Of a DNA stretch of 64,000 nucleotides, positions 56,550 to 64,000 are shown one piece after another. The notes below the pieces were generated by a model that saw only the letters and a program-made list of their open reading frames with translations, searched no databases and was not told where the DNA came from. Where the stretch lies: contig OX639965.1 of assembly GCA_951828235.1 (NCBI GenBank), positions 951,191-1,015,190 of the forward strand, read 5' to 3'. A program made the translations under genes and the position numbers. The stretch's first letter is position 1, and every line of letters begins with the position of its first letter. The DNA comes from an uncultured Gammaproteobacteria bacterium (lineage in GTDB: Bacteria; Pseudomonadota; Gammaproteobacteria; Steroidobacterales; Foliamicaceae).

Positions 56550-57287
56550 ATGGGGTCCCGAACTCTTTTAGCAATCCTGCGGCGGCTCGCGGACGCGTTG
56601 CGCGACCTGGCGCCCATCATCATCGTCATCGCCTTTTTCCAGATCGTCGTGATCCGGCAGCCGTTCCCCAACCTGGCCGGCGTGGCCCTGGGGCTGACAT
56701 GCGTTGTGCTGGGACTGGCCTTGTTCATCCAGGGACTGGAGTTGGGACTGTTTCCCCTGGGGGAGGCGATTGCGGATGCTTTCGTGCATAAGGGCAGCGC
56801 GGTGGCGCTATTGGCCTTTGCCTTTTGCCTTGGATTCGGCACCACAGTGGCGGAACCGGCCCTCGTGGCCGTGGGCGACAAGGCCGCGGAGGTGGCGGCC
56901 GAGGCGGGAGCGATCGCCGACAGCGACGATGCGCGCAGCACGTATGCCTTTCAGTTGCGCATGGTTGTGGCCCTGTCGGTGGGCGCGGCGATCGTGCTTG
57001 GCGTAGTGCGCATTCTCAGGGGATGGCCCCTGCACCATCTGATCATCGGCGGCTACGCGCTGGTTACGCTGATGACGCTGTTCGCGCCGGATGAAATTAT
57101 CGGCGTGGCATACGACTCCGGCGGCGTAACCACTTCCACCATCACGGTCCCGCTGGTCACGGCGCTGGGAGTGGGATTGGCGTCGTCGATCAAGGGCCGC
57201 GATCCGATGCTGGACGGTTTTGGCCTGATCGCGTTCGCCAGCCTTACGCCGATGATCTTCGTGCTCGCCTACGGCATGGTGATCTGA
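56550..57287 (+). CDS. DUF1538 membrane protein, first half
   Basis: 245-residue integral membrane protein with six to seven predicted helices. Conserved DUF1538 segments: [54 protein letters not shown] and [20 protein letters not shown], the last two being polar motifs in otherwise hydrophobic sequence, likely the transport pore. Its stop overlaps the next DUF1538 gene (TGATG). In some bacteria the two halves are one chain. Function is not established; a permease is inferred. Starts 59 nt after the right-hand CTAG of the IS. Confidence 0.82.
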   Translation: MGSRTLLAILRRLADALRDLAPIIIVIAFFQIVVIRQPFPNLAGVALGLTCVVLGLALFIQGLELGLFPLGEAIADAFVHKGSAVALLAFAFCLGFGTTVAEPALVAVGDKAAEVAAEAGAIADSDDARSTYAFQLRMVVALSVGAAIVLGVVRILRGWPLHHLIIGGYALVTLMTLFAPDEIIGVAYDSGGVTTSTITVPLVTALGVGLASSIKGRDPMLDGFGLIAFASLTPMIFVLAYGMVI

Positions 57288-58057
57288 TGGGTTTCGTGAC
57301 GACGCTTCTTGAGACGGCGTTCGGAACGCTGTTCGACGTGGCGCCCATCATCGTGGTTCTGTTCCTGTTCCAGGCGGCGGTGTTGCGCCGCCCGGCGCCC
57401 AATCCGGGCCGAATCGCGCTGGGTTTCGTGTTCGTCCTCATGGGCCTTACGCTGTTTCTGGTGGGGCTGGAGGAGGCGCTGTTCCCGATTGGGGAAACCA
57501 TGGCGGTTCAACTCACTTCCGGCGCGCTCGAAGGCGCGTCCTCCGCCGTCGTCCGATGGGAAGACTATCTCATTGTGTACGCATTTGCGGCCGCCGTCGG
57601 CTTTGCCACGACCGTAGCCGAGCCCTCGCTGATCGCTGTTTCGCTCAAGGCCGAAGAGGTCTCCGGCGGCGCGGTGGCCGCACGCGGGCTGCGAATCGCT
57701 GTGGCCTTGGGCGTGGCCGCCGGCGTGGCGCTGGGTTGCCTGCGTATTGTTACCGGCACGCCCCTGCCCTGGTACATCATCGGCGCCTACGCCGTGGTCA
57801 TCGCCCAGACCTTTCGTTCGAACCGAAACATCATCCCGCTGGCGTATGACAGCGGCGGTGTCACCACTTCCACCGTTACGGTCCCGGTACTGGCCGCTCT
57901 GGGACTCGGGCTGGCCGCCTCGGTGCCGGGCCGAAGTCCGCTGATCGACGGGTTCGGCCTGATCGCATTCGCCAGCGTTTTTCCCATTATTTCCGTGCTC
58001 GGCTACGCCATGGCTGTTTCCGTCATCGGCCGTTTGCGGGGCCTGAAAACCGACTAA
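57287..58057 (+). CDS. DUF1538 membrane protein, second half
   Basis: 256 residues, a clear paralogue of the preceding protein: both share FAPI/VAPI openings, GFxTTVAEPxLxAV, [14 protein letters not shown] and a C-terminal [21 protein letters not shown]. The pair probably forms one pseudo-symmetric transporter. About seven helices. Start ATG 57287 shares its A with the upstream stop. Followed 17 nt later by the PII-like gene, preceded by AAGGAG. Confidence 0.82.
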   Translation: MGFVTTLLETAFGTLFDVAPIIVVLFLFQAAVLRRPAPNPGRIALGFVFVLMGLTLFLVGLEEALFPIGETMAVQLTSGALEGASSAVVRWEDYLIVYAFAAAVGFATTVAEPSLIAVSLKAEEVSGGAVAARGLRIAVALGVAAGVALGCLRIVTGTPLPWYIIGAYAVVIAQTFRSNRNIIPLAYDSGGVTTSTVTVPVLAALGLGLAASVPGRSPLIDGFGLIAFASVFPIISVLGYAMAVSVIGRLRGLKTD

Positions 58058-58074
58058 GCAAGGAGATCCCTTCG

Positions 58075-58425
58075 ATGTATATGAAGCTTATTGTCGCTTT
58101 GGTGCCGGACGACAAGACCGACAGCATCATCGATGCCGCCCGCGAAGCCGGCGCCACGGGCGCAACGGTCATCACCAGCGTGCGCGGCGAGGGCCTGAAG
58201 CCCGAAAAGACTTTTCTCGGGCTGGAGCTTACGTCCAGGCGGGACGTGCTGCTGTTCATGGTGGCGGAAGCGCGGGCGCGGGAAATACTGGAGCGCATCC
58301 AGGACGCGGGCCGGTTTGAAGCCGAATCGGGCGCCGGCGTCGCGTTTCAGATTGCCGTCGAGGACGCCGTGGGTCTGGGCACACAGTTGCCGACCATCAT
58401 GAAGGAAGTGCAGGAGGAAATATGA
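58075..58425 (+). CDS. PII-like signalling protein, divergent
   Basis: 116 residues with the PII ferredoxin-like fold: MKLIVALVPDDKTDSIIDAA, GATGATVITSVRGEG, then RRDVLLFMVAEARAREILERI and AFQIAVEDAVGLG. Compared with GlnB/GlnK, the T-loop Tyr and its RGAEY context are absent, the B-loop glycine motif is replaced, and the C-terminal Arg pair that contacts ATP in GlnB is not visible. Either the ligand differs from ATP/2-oxoglutarate or binding is altered. The start follows AAGGAG at 9 nt; the stop overlaps the CBS gene by 4 nt. Confidence 0.8.
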   Translation: MYMKLIVALVPDDKTDSIIDAAREAGATGATVITSVRGEGLKPEKTFLGLELTSRRDVLLFMVAEARAREILERIQDAGRFEAESGAGVAFQIAVEDAVGLGTQLPTIMKEVQEEI

Positions 58426-58826
58426 GCACCCAAAAACGCAATATTCGCGTGAGCGAAGTGATGATCAGCGATCTCAAGACCATCGAGGGACTGGCCACCG
58501 TGGCCGACGCGCTCGCGATGATGCGCAAGAACTCGATCAGCTCGCTGGTCGTAAACCGCCGGGACGCGGACGATGAGGCCGGGCTTATCGATGTTGCCGG
58601 CATCGCACGCGAGGTCATAGCCCGGAACCGCGCCCCCGACCGCGTGCACGTTTACGAAGTGATGAGCAAGCCGGTGGTGTCACTGCCGGCCACCATGCAA
58701 GTCCGTTATGCCGCCCGCCACCTGGTGAGTCTGGGGCTGAACCGGGCCCTGGTGGTGGATGAGGAGCGAAACGTTACCGGGATGGTCACGCTGAGGGATA
58801 TGGTCCTCGCAAGGACGACGGGCTGA
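58422..58826 (+). CDS. CBS-domain-pair protein
   Basis: 134-residue protein made of two CBS repeats and little else: VSEVMISDLKTIEGLATVAD with NSISSLVVNRR, then VYEVMSKPVVSLPATMQVRY with GLNRALVVDEERNVTGMVTLRDMV. CBS pairs (Bateman modules) bind adenine nucleotides or similar ligands and gate transporters or enzymes. Last gene of the four-gene DUF1538 operon; translational coupling to the PII-like gene implies the two sensors work in one complex, an inference. Confidence 0.88.
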   Translation: MSTQKRNIRVSEVMISDLKTIEGLATVADALAMMRKNSISSLVVNRRDADDEAGLIDVAGIAREVIARNRAPDRVHVYEVMSKPVVSLPATMQVRYAARHLVSLGLNRALVVDEERNVTGMVTLRDMVLARTTG

Positions 58827-58857
58827 TACGGATCTGATCCCGCGCGGGCGACCGCGC

Positions 58858-58879
58858 CAGTGTCGTGTCCCGACACTAG
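58858..58879. repeat. 22-bp palindromic repeat, copy 2 (at the amine oxidase stop)
   Basis: On the minus strand it reads CTAG, then the 15-bp core TGTCGGGACACGACA, then CTG; copy 1 at 40287-40308 differs at one base. The CTAG contains the TAG stop of the FAD amine oxidase. It lies between convergent genes (CBS stop at 58826) and forms a hairpin AGTGTCG/CGACACT that could act as a weak terminator. Confidence 0.65.
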
Positions 58880-60351
58880 ATTCGATCAAGGATCTCCAGG
58901 GCCGCCCGTTCGCCCGCTTCCATTGCCGCTTCCATGCCGTAATCCAGGCGCCGGGTATGTTCGCCGGCGAAATGCAGGCGGCCGTGCGGCAGGATCATCT
59001 CGTTCGCGAACGCCGTAACCTGTCCGGGCGCGAACATCGGGCTGCAGCCGCGTTGCAGTGGCTGGCGTTCCCAGGAGTGATAGCGAAGGATCTCGATCTG
59101 GCCGCGTGATGCCGGGCGGATTCGCTCCATCTCCTCGATCAGGAAGCGGGCCGCGCTTTCCGGCGGGCGGGCGGCGACCTGCTTGCCTGCGATGTTCGTC
59201 AGCACGAACATCCCCCGGTGCTCCCCATCGCCGGTGTGATTGTCGATGGTCCAGAACATCCGCACTGCCCCATCGGAAAACAGCGACGGCTCGTATCCGT
59301 CCTCCTGCCAGAAGGGCTCCCTGATCCGGCAGAAAGCCCGGGTGGTTTCCGCGTAATTGAGCCGCTCGATGGCCTGGAATTGCGGACCCGGCGGGCGGGG
59401 CCAGATGGAAACATCCCTCAGTACCGTGAACGGCGTGGCTGCGACGGCGAACCTGGCGCGGTAACGGCCGCCATCCAGCGTGCGCACGTCCACCGCGTCG
59501 GGTTCGATTTCTATCGACGTAACCTGCTCTCCGAGCCGCACTTCCCTCGGCAATTGCGAGGCCATGGCGCGGGGCAGGGCAATAGTCCCGCCGGCAAGGT
59601 TCTTCGGCCAGCGTTCAAGCGGTTCGCCGTCCTCGCCCGGGGCGCCAGCGAACCTTGCCTCGAACGATCCGCGGGTCTGTTCCTGGAAGAGACGCAGTGC
59701 GGACACGCCGTGAAGATCGGACTGATGGCCCGCCAGCCGAATGCCGCCTTCCGAAACCCCATGGCGCGCCAGCAAGTCATGAATGGAGACGTCATAGTCC
59801 CTGAAACGCGGATTCAGCCAATCGTCCAGTTCCTTTAACGGGTTGAGCCTGGCCAGCATGGCCGGGCCGAACTGCTCGGCGGGGATTTTGCGTTCGTCGC
59901 CGACCGTCCTGTTATGCGGAGAATCGGGCCATTCCGACCCCTTGATGAGCGTGCCGTCGAGGTGATAGGCGAACGGCAGCACGGTCCGGTCCTCGTTCAG
60001 CGTTGGGAGGTTAAGGCGGTCGATGGCGTACAGGACGCGAGCATACGACGGACCCACCTGAGACGCGCCCAACTCGATCGGCACCTCGCCCGCGTTCGTT
60101 ACCCATTTCTCATCGGCCGACCACACACGGCCGCCGATGCGATTGCTGCCTTCGAGCACCAGCACGTCGGCGCCGGCCTCACTGAGTATCCAGGCGGCAT
60201 TCAGCCCGGACAATCCGGATCCGATAACCACGACGTCGGCCGATTCCCGGGCCCTGGCGCGGCGTGCATGAACGAACGGCGCAGCCGCAGCGATGGACGC
60301 CAGGGCGACGGCCGAATTGAATCTGCGGCGGCTGATCAAATCTCTCGACAC
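58876..60351 (-). CDS. Tat-exported flavin amine oxidase
   Basis: 491-residue FAD enzyme of the monoamine oxidase group. GTG 60351 is preferred because AGGAG lies 8 nt upstream; it gives a twin-arginine leader SRRRFNSAVALASIAAAAPF. FAD fingerprint DVVVIGSGLSGLNAAWILSE, then LEGSNRIGGRVWSAD, and the C-terminal LHFAGEHTRRLDYGMEAAMEAG. Likely oxidises an amine or amino acid in the periplasm. It follows the TonB receptor gene by 46 nt, suggesting that the receptor supplies its substrate or cofactor. Confidence 0.87.
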   Translation of the reverse strand: MSRDLISRRRFNSAVALASIAAAAPFVHARRARARESADVVVIGSGLSGLNAAWILSEAGADVLVLEGSNRIGGRVWSADEKWVTNAGEVPIELGASQVGPSYARVLYAIDRLNLPTLNEDRTVLPFAYHLDGTLIKGSEWPDSPHNRTVGDERKIPAEQFGPAMLARLNPLKELDDWLNPRFRDYDVSIHDLLARHGVSEGGIRLAGHQSDLHGVSALRLFQEQTRGSFEARFAGAPGEDGEPLERWPKNLAGGTIALPRAMASQLPREVRLGEQVTSIEIEPDAVDVRTLDGGRYRARFAVAATPFTVLRDVSIWPRPPGPQFQAIERLNYAETTRAFCRIREPFWQEDGYEPSLFSDGAVRMFWTIDNHTGDGEHRGMFVLTNIAGKQVAARPPESAARFLIEEMERIRPASRGQIEILRYHSWERQPLQRGCSPMFAPGQVTAFANEMILPHGRLHFAGEHTRRLDYGMEAAMEAGERAALEILDRI

Positions 60352-60397
60352 TGTTGCACTCCTTCTCGTATGCCAGTATGGCACTGGCCGCGTGGCT

Positions 60398-63280
60398 TCA
60401 TGCGCAGGGGCGGAAGCGGAATCGGACGTAGAGCGTGCGGCCCTTGATGTCGTGCACGAAGCCGTCGAAGCCCGGCCGGAGGTTGTAGCGGTGAACGCCC
60501 TCGCGTCCGCTGGGTAAAGGCGGCGGGTCCTTGTCGGTGAGGTTCCGGGCGCCCAGGAATAGCGTAACCTCGCCCCCGAACAGGTCTTCCAGAACGTAGC
60601 TGTAGTTCGCGTCCAGCGTCGTCCAGGATGCGATCTTCGGCAATGACGCGACTTCGTCGTTCCTGTACGAATCCACGTAGCGCACGATCAGGCCCGCAGC
60701 GTGCGCTCCCCGGCGCCAGGCGACGCCGAGATTGAGCCGTAATTCGGGGTTGGGCGCGAATCCGTTGGTGTCGTTGCGGTTGCCGAGCTGGTCGGCAAAG
60801 CCCTCGCCGGAGGAATCGACGTCGAAACGGGTCAGCAGGGTAGCGTCGGCGCTTATGCGAAAGTCGCCGGCGGACGATTCAAGGTCGTAGTAGGCGTTCA
60901 TGTCGAGGCCCCGGCTGCGAACCGCCCCGACGTTCTCGTAATCGGTCGTCAATACGCTGAGCTGCCCAGAGGAATCGCGTTGCACCCGGGGGTCGTTGGG
61001 CCGGCCGTCGTCACGGCAGTCATCGTCCACGATGGCCTGAAAACTGCGTCCCTGGGCAATGACGTTGCGGTAGTCCAGCGTCCAGAAGTCCAGACTGACC
61101 GCTGCGTTGTCCAGGGGCTGCAACAGCAGGCCGAGGTTGGCCGAACTCGCCGTCTGGGGCCTCAAGCCTCCGCCGCGCAGGACCGTGGCGACGGCGAAGT
61201 TGTCGCCGCGGTTCACAATCCCGCCGGATGAATCAATGGTGCATTGCCCAACGCCCCGCCCGTCAAAGCGGAAAGGATCGGTAAGCGTGCGCGAACTGGT
61301 GTTGCCGGCCGCCTGAAACACGCTGGGCGCCTGAAAGGAAGTGCCCCAGGAGGCGCGCAGCGACAGCCAGTCGCTGGCGAAGAACTGCGCGGCTATCTTG
61401 GGGTCCGTGGTCCCGCCGGCCCGGTTGTAGCGCTCATGACGGGCCGCGAGCTGCAACTCGGCGCGGTCGCCGAAATACGTCAGGGTCTCCGCGAAAACCG
61501 CCCACACATGCTGATCCGCGTCCCGGGGAAAATCGCGAATCTCCTGCGGACCTTCACCGGAGGCGTTCAGCGGATCGGGCTGATACGAGTAATGCAGGTG
61601 GCGATAGTGCGCGCCGGCGGCCAGCGAAACAGGCTGGCCTCGCCACTCGAACAGGTCGCCGGTGGCCAGGAACTCAGCCACGGCCTGTTCGCTGGTCGCG
61701 GTCTCCATCCTGATACTGTGGAACCTCTCCAGGATATCCGGATCATTGGCGGCGCTCGCGCCGGCCCGTGTCGGCGCGAGCCCCTCGCCGGCCACGGTTT
61801 TGGGCGTGACCAGGTCCGGCGCAACGAGCCGCGTGCCGAATGGATTCCACAGCCCCTCGGCTATGACCCGTGCAAACTCGGCCGCCACCCAATGCCGTTC
61901 CGAATTGACGGAAAGGTCCGTGCGTGCGCGCGCGACGTGGCCCTCCCCGGTCCAGCCGCCGGGCAATTCGGCCTCGAAGCCGATCATCACCCGGAGGTTC
62001 TCGAATTCCCGCCGCTCGTCGCCGGAATTCTCGCCGGCGGCTTCCGCGCCCAGCGGCCGGCCGAAATAACCGAGCGGAACCGCTTCGTGCACTTCCGGAA
62101 TCCATTCTGAAGGGGGCACGTAGGTCAGAACGCCGTCGTTATCCGGATCGGTCCAGAAATTGAAGGGGTGGTTGGCCGGCACGAAGAACTCGTTGGTGCG
62201 CTCGACGTTGCCCCGGAAGAGCAGCATGTTGCCCACCCGATCCGTCACTTCGTTGACCGAGTAGCCGATTTCCGAGAACATCGTGACGCCGCTCGCGAGC
62301 TCGAACTCGGCGTCGGTGAAGAACTGCGCCCGCTGCTCGGCGGCAATCATCGTGCGCTGGTCGGAGAAATCCATCCGGCACAGCGAGCCGCTCGGAAAGC
62401 CGCCTCCGGCGCGACAATCGGGATCCGGGAAGCGGGGCGTGTCGAATCCGCCGACCTGATAAGGGGAGTAGGTGCCGTCGGCATTGGCTACAGCCCTTCG
62501 AAAACTTCCGGGCGAGCCTCGCCCCGAATCAAAGGAGCCCTCCACGATGTCACCGTCGCCGTCCGGATCGATTGCCCTGGGGATCATCCAGTCGAACTCG
62601 GTGCGAAAGTTCTCGTCCTGCTTGAGCCAGGCGCCGTAGAGGCTGATATGACCCCGCGACGTTTCCAGGCCGGAGGCGAACGCCAGGTCGTATGCCTGGT
62701 TGCTGGCGGTGCGATAGCCGCCGGCGATCTCCAGTCCGGTAAAGCCCTTGCGGGTGACAATGTTGGCGACACCCGCCACTGCCTGAGATCCGTAGGTGGC
62801 CGAAGCGCCGTCCCGAAGGATTTCCACGCTTTCAATCAGCAGCACCGGCAGCGTGTTGATGTCGAAAAAACTCTGTCCCACGTCGTTGGAAACCGGCGCA
62901 ACCCCGGCTCTGCGGCCATTGATCAGCGTCAGCGTGGAAGACAGGCCCGCCCCCCGCAGGCTGAATTGCGAAACACCCTGCAGATAGTTCTGCTGCGTGG
63001 CGATGTAGGAGCCCGTGTTGGCGGTCAGGCTGCTGAGAATATCCACCGGCTGGGCGGCGCCCACCGAATCGAACAGCTCCGCGTCCAGCGTTTGCACCGG
63101 CGCCCGCCCCTCGTAGACCACGCGCCGCTTGATCAGCGACCCCACCACCACGATCTCTTCGATCACGGTCTCGTCGGCTCTGCTGCGGTCCTGGTCTTGC
63201 GCAGACGCCGAGAAAGAAGCGAAAAGCAGGACAACCGGCCAAGCGCCAGCGAACTTCCGGCACGCAAGTCTGCCGGTCAT
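60398..63280 (-). CDS. TonB-dependent outer-membrane receptor (large)
   Basis: 960-residue receptor. Signal peptide (PVVLLFASFSASAQ), TonB-box-like EEIVVVGSLIKRR, plug domain with QFSLRGAGLSSTLTLINGRR and VEILRDGASATYGSQAVAGV, and a barrel ending in LYVRFRFRPCA. It carries long extracellular loops with Cys-containing insertions (DPDCRAGGGFPSGSLC). This plug type is common in Sphingomonas-like and marine gammaproteobacterial receptors for plant or algal compounds and peptides; no ligand can be assigned. GGGGGATCGGGT precedes the ATG. Confidence 0.93.
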   Translation of the reverse strand: MTGRLACRKFAGAWPVVLLFASFSASAQDQDRSRADETVIEEIVVVGSLIKRRVVYEGRAPVQTLDAELFDSVGAAQPVDILSSLTANTGSYIATQQNYLQGVSQFSLRGAGLSSTLTLINGRRAGVAPVSNDVGQSFFDINTLPVLLIESVEILRDGASATYGSQAVAGVANIVTRKGFTGLEIAGGYRTASNQAYDLAFASGLETSRGHISLYGAWLKQDENFRTEFDWMIPRAIDPDGDGDIVEGSFDSGRGSPGSFRRAVANADGTYSPYQVGGFDTPRFPDPDCRAGGGFPSGSLCRMDFSDQRTMIAAEQRAQFFTDAEFELASGVTMFSEIGYSVNEVTDRVGNMLLFRGNVERTNEFFVPANHPFNFWTDPDNDGVLTYVPPSEWIPEVHEAVPLGYFGRPLGAEAAGENSGDERREFENLRVMIGFEAELPGGWTGEGHVARARTDLSVNSERHWVAAEFARVIAEGLWNPFGTRLVAPDLVTPKTVAGEGLAPTRAGASAANDPDILERFHSIRMETATSEQAVAEFLATGDLFEWRGQPVSLAAGAHYRHLHYSYQPDPLNASGEGPQEIRDFPRDADQHVWAVFAETLTYFGDRAELQLAARHERYNRAGGTTDPKIAAQFFASDWLSLRASWGTSFQAPSVFQAAGNTSSRTLTDPFRFDGRGVGQCTIDSSGGIVNRGDNFAVATVLRGGGLRPQTASSANLGLLLQPLDNAAVSLDFWTLDYRNVIAQGRSFQAIVDDDCRDDGRPNDPRVQRDSSGQLSVLTTDYENVGAVRSRGLDMNAYYDLESSAGDFRISADATLLTRFDVDSSGEGFADQLGNRNDTNGFAPNPELRLNLGVAWRRGAHAAGLIVRYVDSYRNDEVASLPKIASWTTLDANYSYVLEDLFGGEVTLFLGARNLTDKDPPPLPSGREGVHRYNLRPGFDGFVHDIKGRTLYVRFRFRPCA

Positions 63281-63307
63281 ACCCGATCCCCCGCGTTCAC
63301 ATGAATC

Positions 63308-63676
63308 CTAACGATCGCTCATTTTGCCGTTCGCATACGTAACGTCTTCCACGCGACCGTCGGCATGATGCAAGACCCAGAGTCCGTCCGACTTGCCGCC
63401 AACAAGACTGCCGGTGCCAACCTGCGCCTTGTCTTCCCAGAAGAATGTAAGCGTCCCCGCGCCCCCGGCCAGCTGATTGGAGCAGGAACCTTCCCAGCTT
63501 GCGGTCATTCCGTCCAGCAGGAACGCGTTCCAGACGTAGCAGCCGTTGTGGCTTTGCAACTCCATCCAGCATTGAGATCGCGCCGGCTTGCCTTCACAGG
63601 TATCGGCGAGGTTTATTTGCGTTGTCCCGCAGGCCGTCAGCAACGCCGCGGTGAAGCACACAAGCAGTCGTTTCAT
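63308..63676 (-). CDS. Small Cys-rich lipoprotein with MORN-like repeats
   Basis: 122 residues from ATG 63676. A lipoprotein signal (MKRLLVCFTAALLTAC) is followed by a domain with five further Cys (DTCEGKPARSQCW, HNGCYVW, EGSCSNQLAGG) and a C-terminal pair of MORN-like turns (GTGSLVGGKSDGLWVLHHADG, VEDVTYANGK). Other MORN-type proteins are structural or surface-binding. It lies 27 nt upstream of the TonB receptor gene on the same strand and may be part of that uptake operon. Confidence 0.7.
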   Translation of the reverse strand: MKRLLVCFTAALLTACGTTQINLADTCEGKPARSQCWMELQSHNGCYVWNAFLLDGMTASWEGSCSNQLAGGAGTLTFFWEDKAQVGTGSLVGGKSDGLWVLHHADGRVEDVTYANGKMSDR

Positions 63677-63717
63677 GTCATTTTTCCGGTGATTCTCGAG
63701 ACGGCAACGCATTGCCA

Positions 63718-64000
63718 TCAGGGTTCCATCACGATCACGGATTCGTCCCGTGCCGTTTCAATGAATTCGCGGTCGAAACTCAGCATGGCCTCGCATCCGG
63801 CGGCCGCGCCGAGATGCAGCGCATCGGCAAAATCCATGCCCTTTCCCATGCGGTCAAGCGCTTCGGCGAGCAGTTCCTGGCTCTCTACCTCAATGGAGGG
63901 CAACCCCGCGAAGGCGCGCAGGGCCGACGCAACATCATTCCCGGAGAAGCCGTAAACGCTACGCAGCACCCATTCGCTCTCCAGAAACACGGTCGTGCTG
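63718..64000 (-). CDS. PIN-domain protein (VapC family), N-terminus outside window
   Basis: The last 94 codons of a PIN ribonuclease. Visible: TTVFLESEWVLRSVYGF (with the conserved Glu), the acidic site GMDFADALHLGAA and MLSFDREF near the end. The N-terminal Asp and any antitoxin gene would be to the right of the window. Its stop lies 41 nt before the lipoprotein start. Type II toxin or a remnant; the retained part looks intact. Confidence 0.75.
   Translation of the reverse strand, partial: STTVFLESEWVLRSVYGFSGNDVASALRAFAGLPSIEVESQELLAEALDRMGKGMDFADALHLGAAAGCEAMLSFDREFIETARDESVIVMEP

Noticed and set aside
1..64000. CRISPR arrays, tRNA or rRNA genes
   Set aside because: No regularly spaced direct repeats, no cloverleaf with a T-loop GTTCRANNC pattern and no rRNA-like stretches were seen on reading both strands.

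Overview
The window is GC-rich, densely coding DNA with no RNA genes. It looks like a chromosome segment of an uncultivated, aerobic, probably aquatic or host-associated gammaproteobacterium. The best taxonomic clue is the order rhlB (leftward), trxA and rho (rightward) at 52390-55629, the classic gammaproteobacterial arrangement. Two TonB-dependent receptors, heme A synthesis genes (ctaA/ctaB), a Sec/Tat-rich envelope repertoire, an Aap-type amino-acid ABC transporter and a DUF1838 lipoprotein agree with this. The species cannot be named from the sequence alone.

Layout. 1-5.4 kb: a truncated squalene-synthase-family gene, a soluble one-polypeptide sensor kinase/response regulator/DNA-binding protein, mutM and a secreted metallo-beta-lactamase-fold enzyme. 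5.5-10.7 kb: a compact branched-chain amino-acid operon ilvD-ilvB-ilvH-ilvC with overlapping genes. 10.7-20.4 kb: a more accessory stretch. It holds a Fic AMP-transferase gene behind two perfect operator-like inverted repeats, an aldehyde dehydrogenase plus ManD-type sugar-acid dehydratase, a YhaO/YhaN (SbcD/SbcC-like) nuclease pair and a Phd/VapC toxin-antitoxin pair. 20.5-28.7 kb: SOUL heme-binding lipoprotein, KDG-kinase-like sugar kinase (metabolically linked to ManD), nitrilase-fold hydrolase, CrtI/PYROXD2-like oxidoreductase, HtpX, MaoC and a methylcrotonyl-CoA carboxylase beta-like subunit. 28.8-37.9 kb: a copper-type P-ATPase with YHS/YHS/HMBD metal-binding front end, YbdK ligase, TonB receptor, then ctaA and ctaB split by a 260-bp MITE with nested hairpins, and an SDR. 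37.9-42.4 kb: an Aap transporter whose ATPase gene faces the other three genes. 42.5-53.7 kb: YdcH, YeiH exporter, amidohydrolase, PPK2, two alpha/beta hydrolases, a leftward MFS-hpaH-hpaI operon, DUF1838, cysQ and rhlB. 53.9-58.8 kb: trxA-rho, an IS5-family insertion sequence placed exactly at the rho stop codon, and a four-gene operon of two DUF1538 membrane proteins, a divergent PII-like protein and a CBS-pair protein. 58.9-64 kb: a leftward lipoprotein-TonB receptor-FAD amine oxidase group and a truncated PIN-domain gene.

The most unusual signals are: (i) the DUF1538/DUF1538/PII-like/CBS operon, which looks like a ligand-gated membrane transporter with two cytosolic sensor proteins; (ii) the paired operators in front of fic; (iii) small mobile or repeated DNAs associated with CTAG. 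These include a MITE at the ctaA stop, an IS at the rho stop and a 22-bp palindrome found twice. For the two insertions, target duplication of CTAG preserves the amber stop of the upstream gene.
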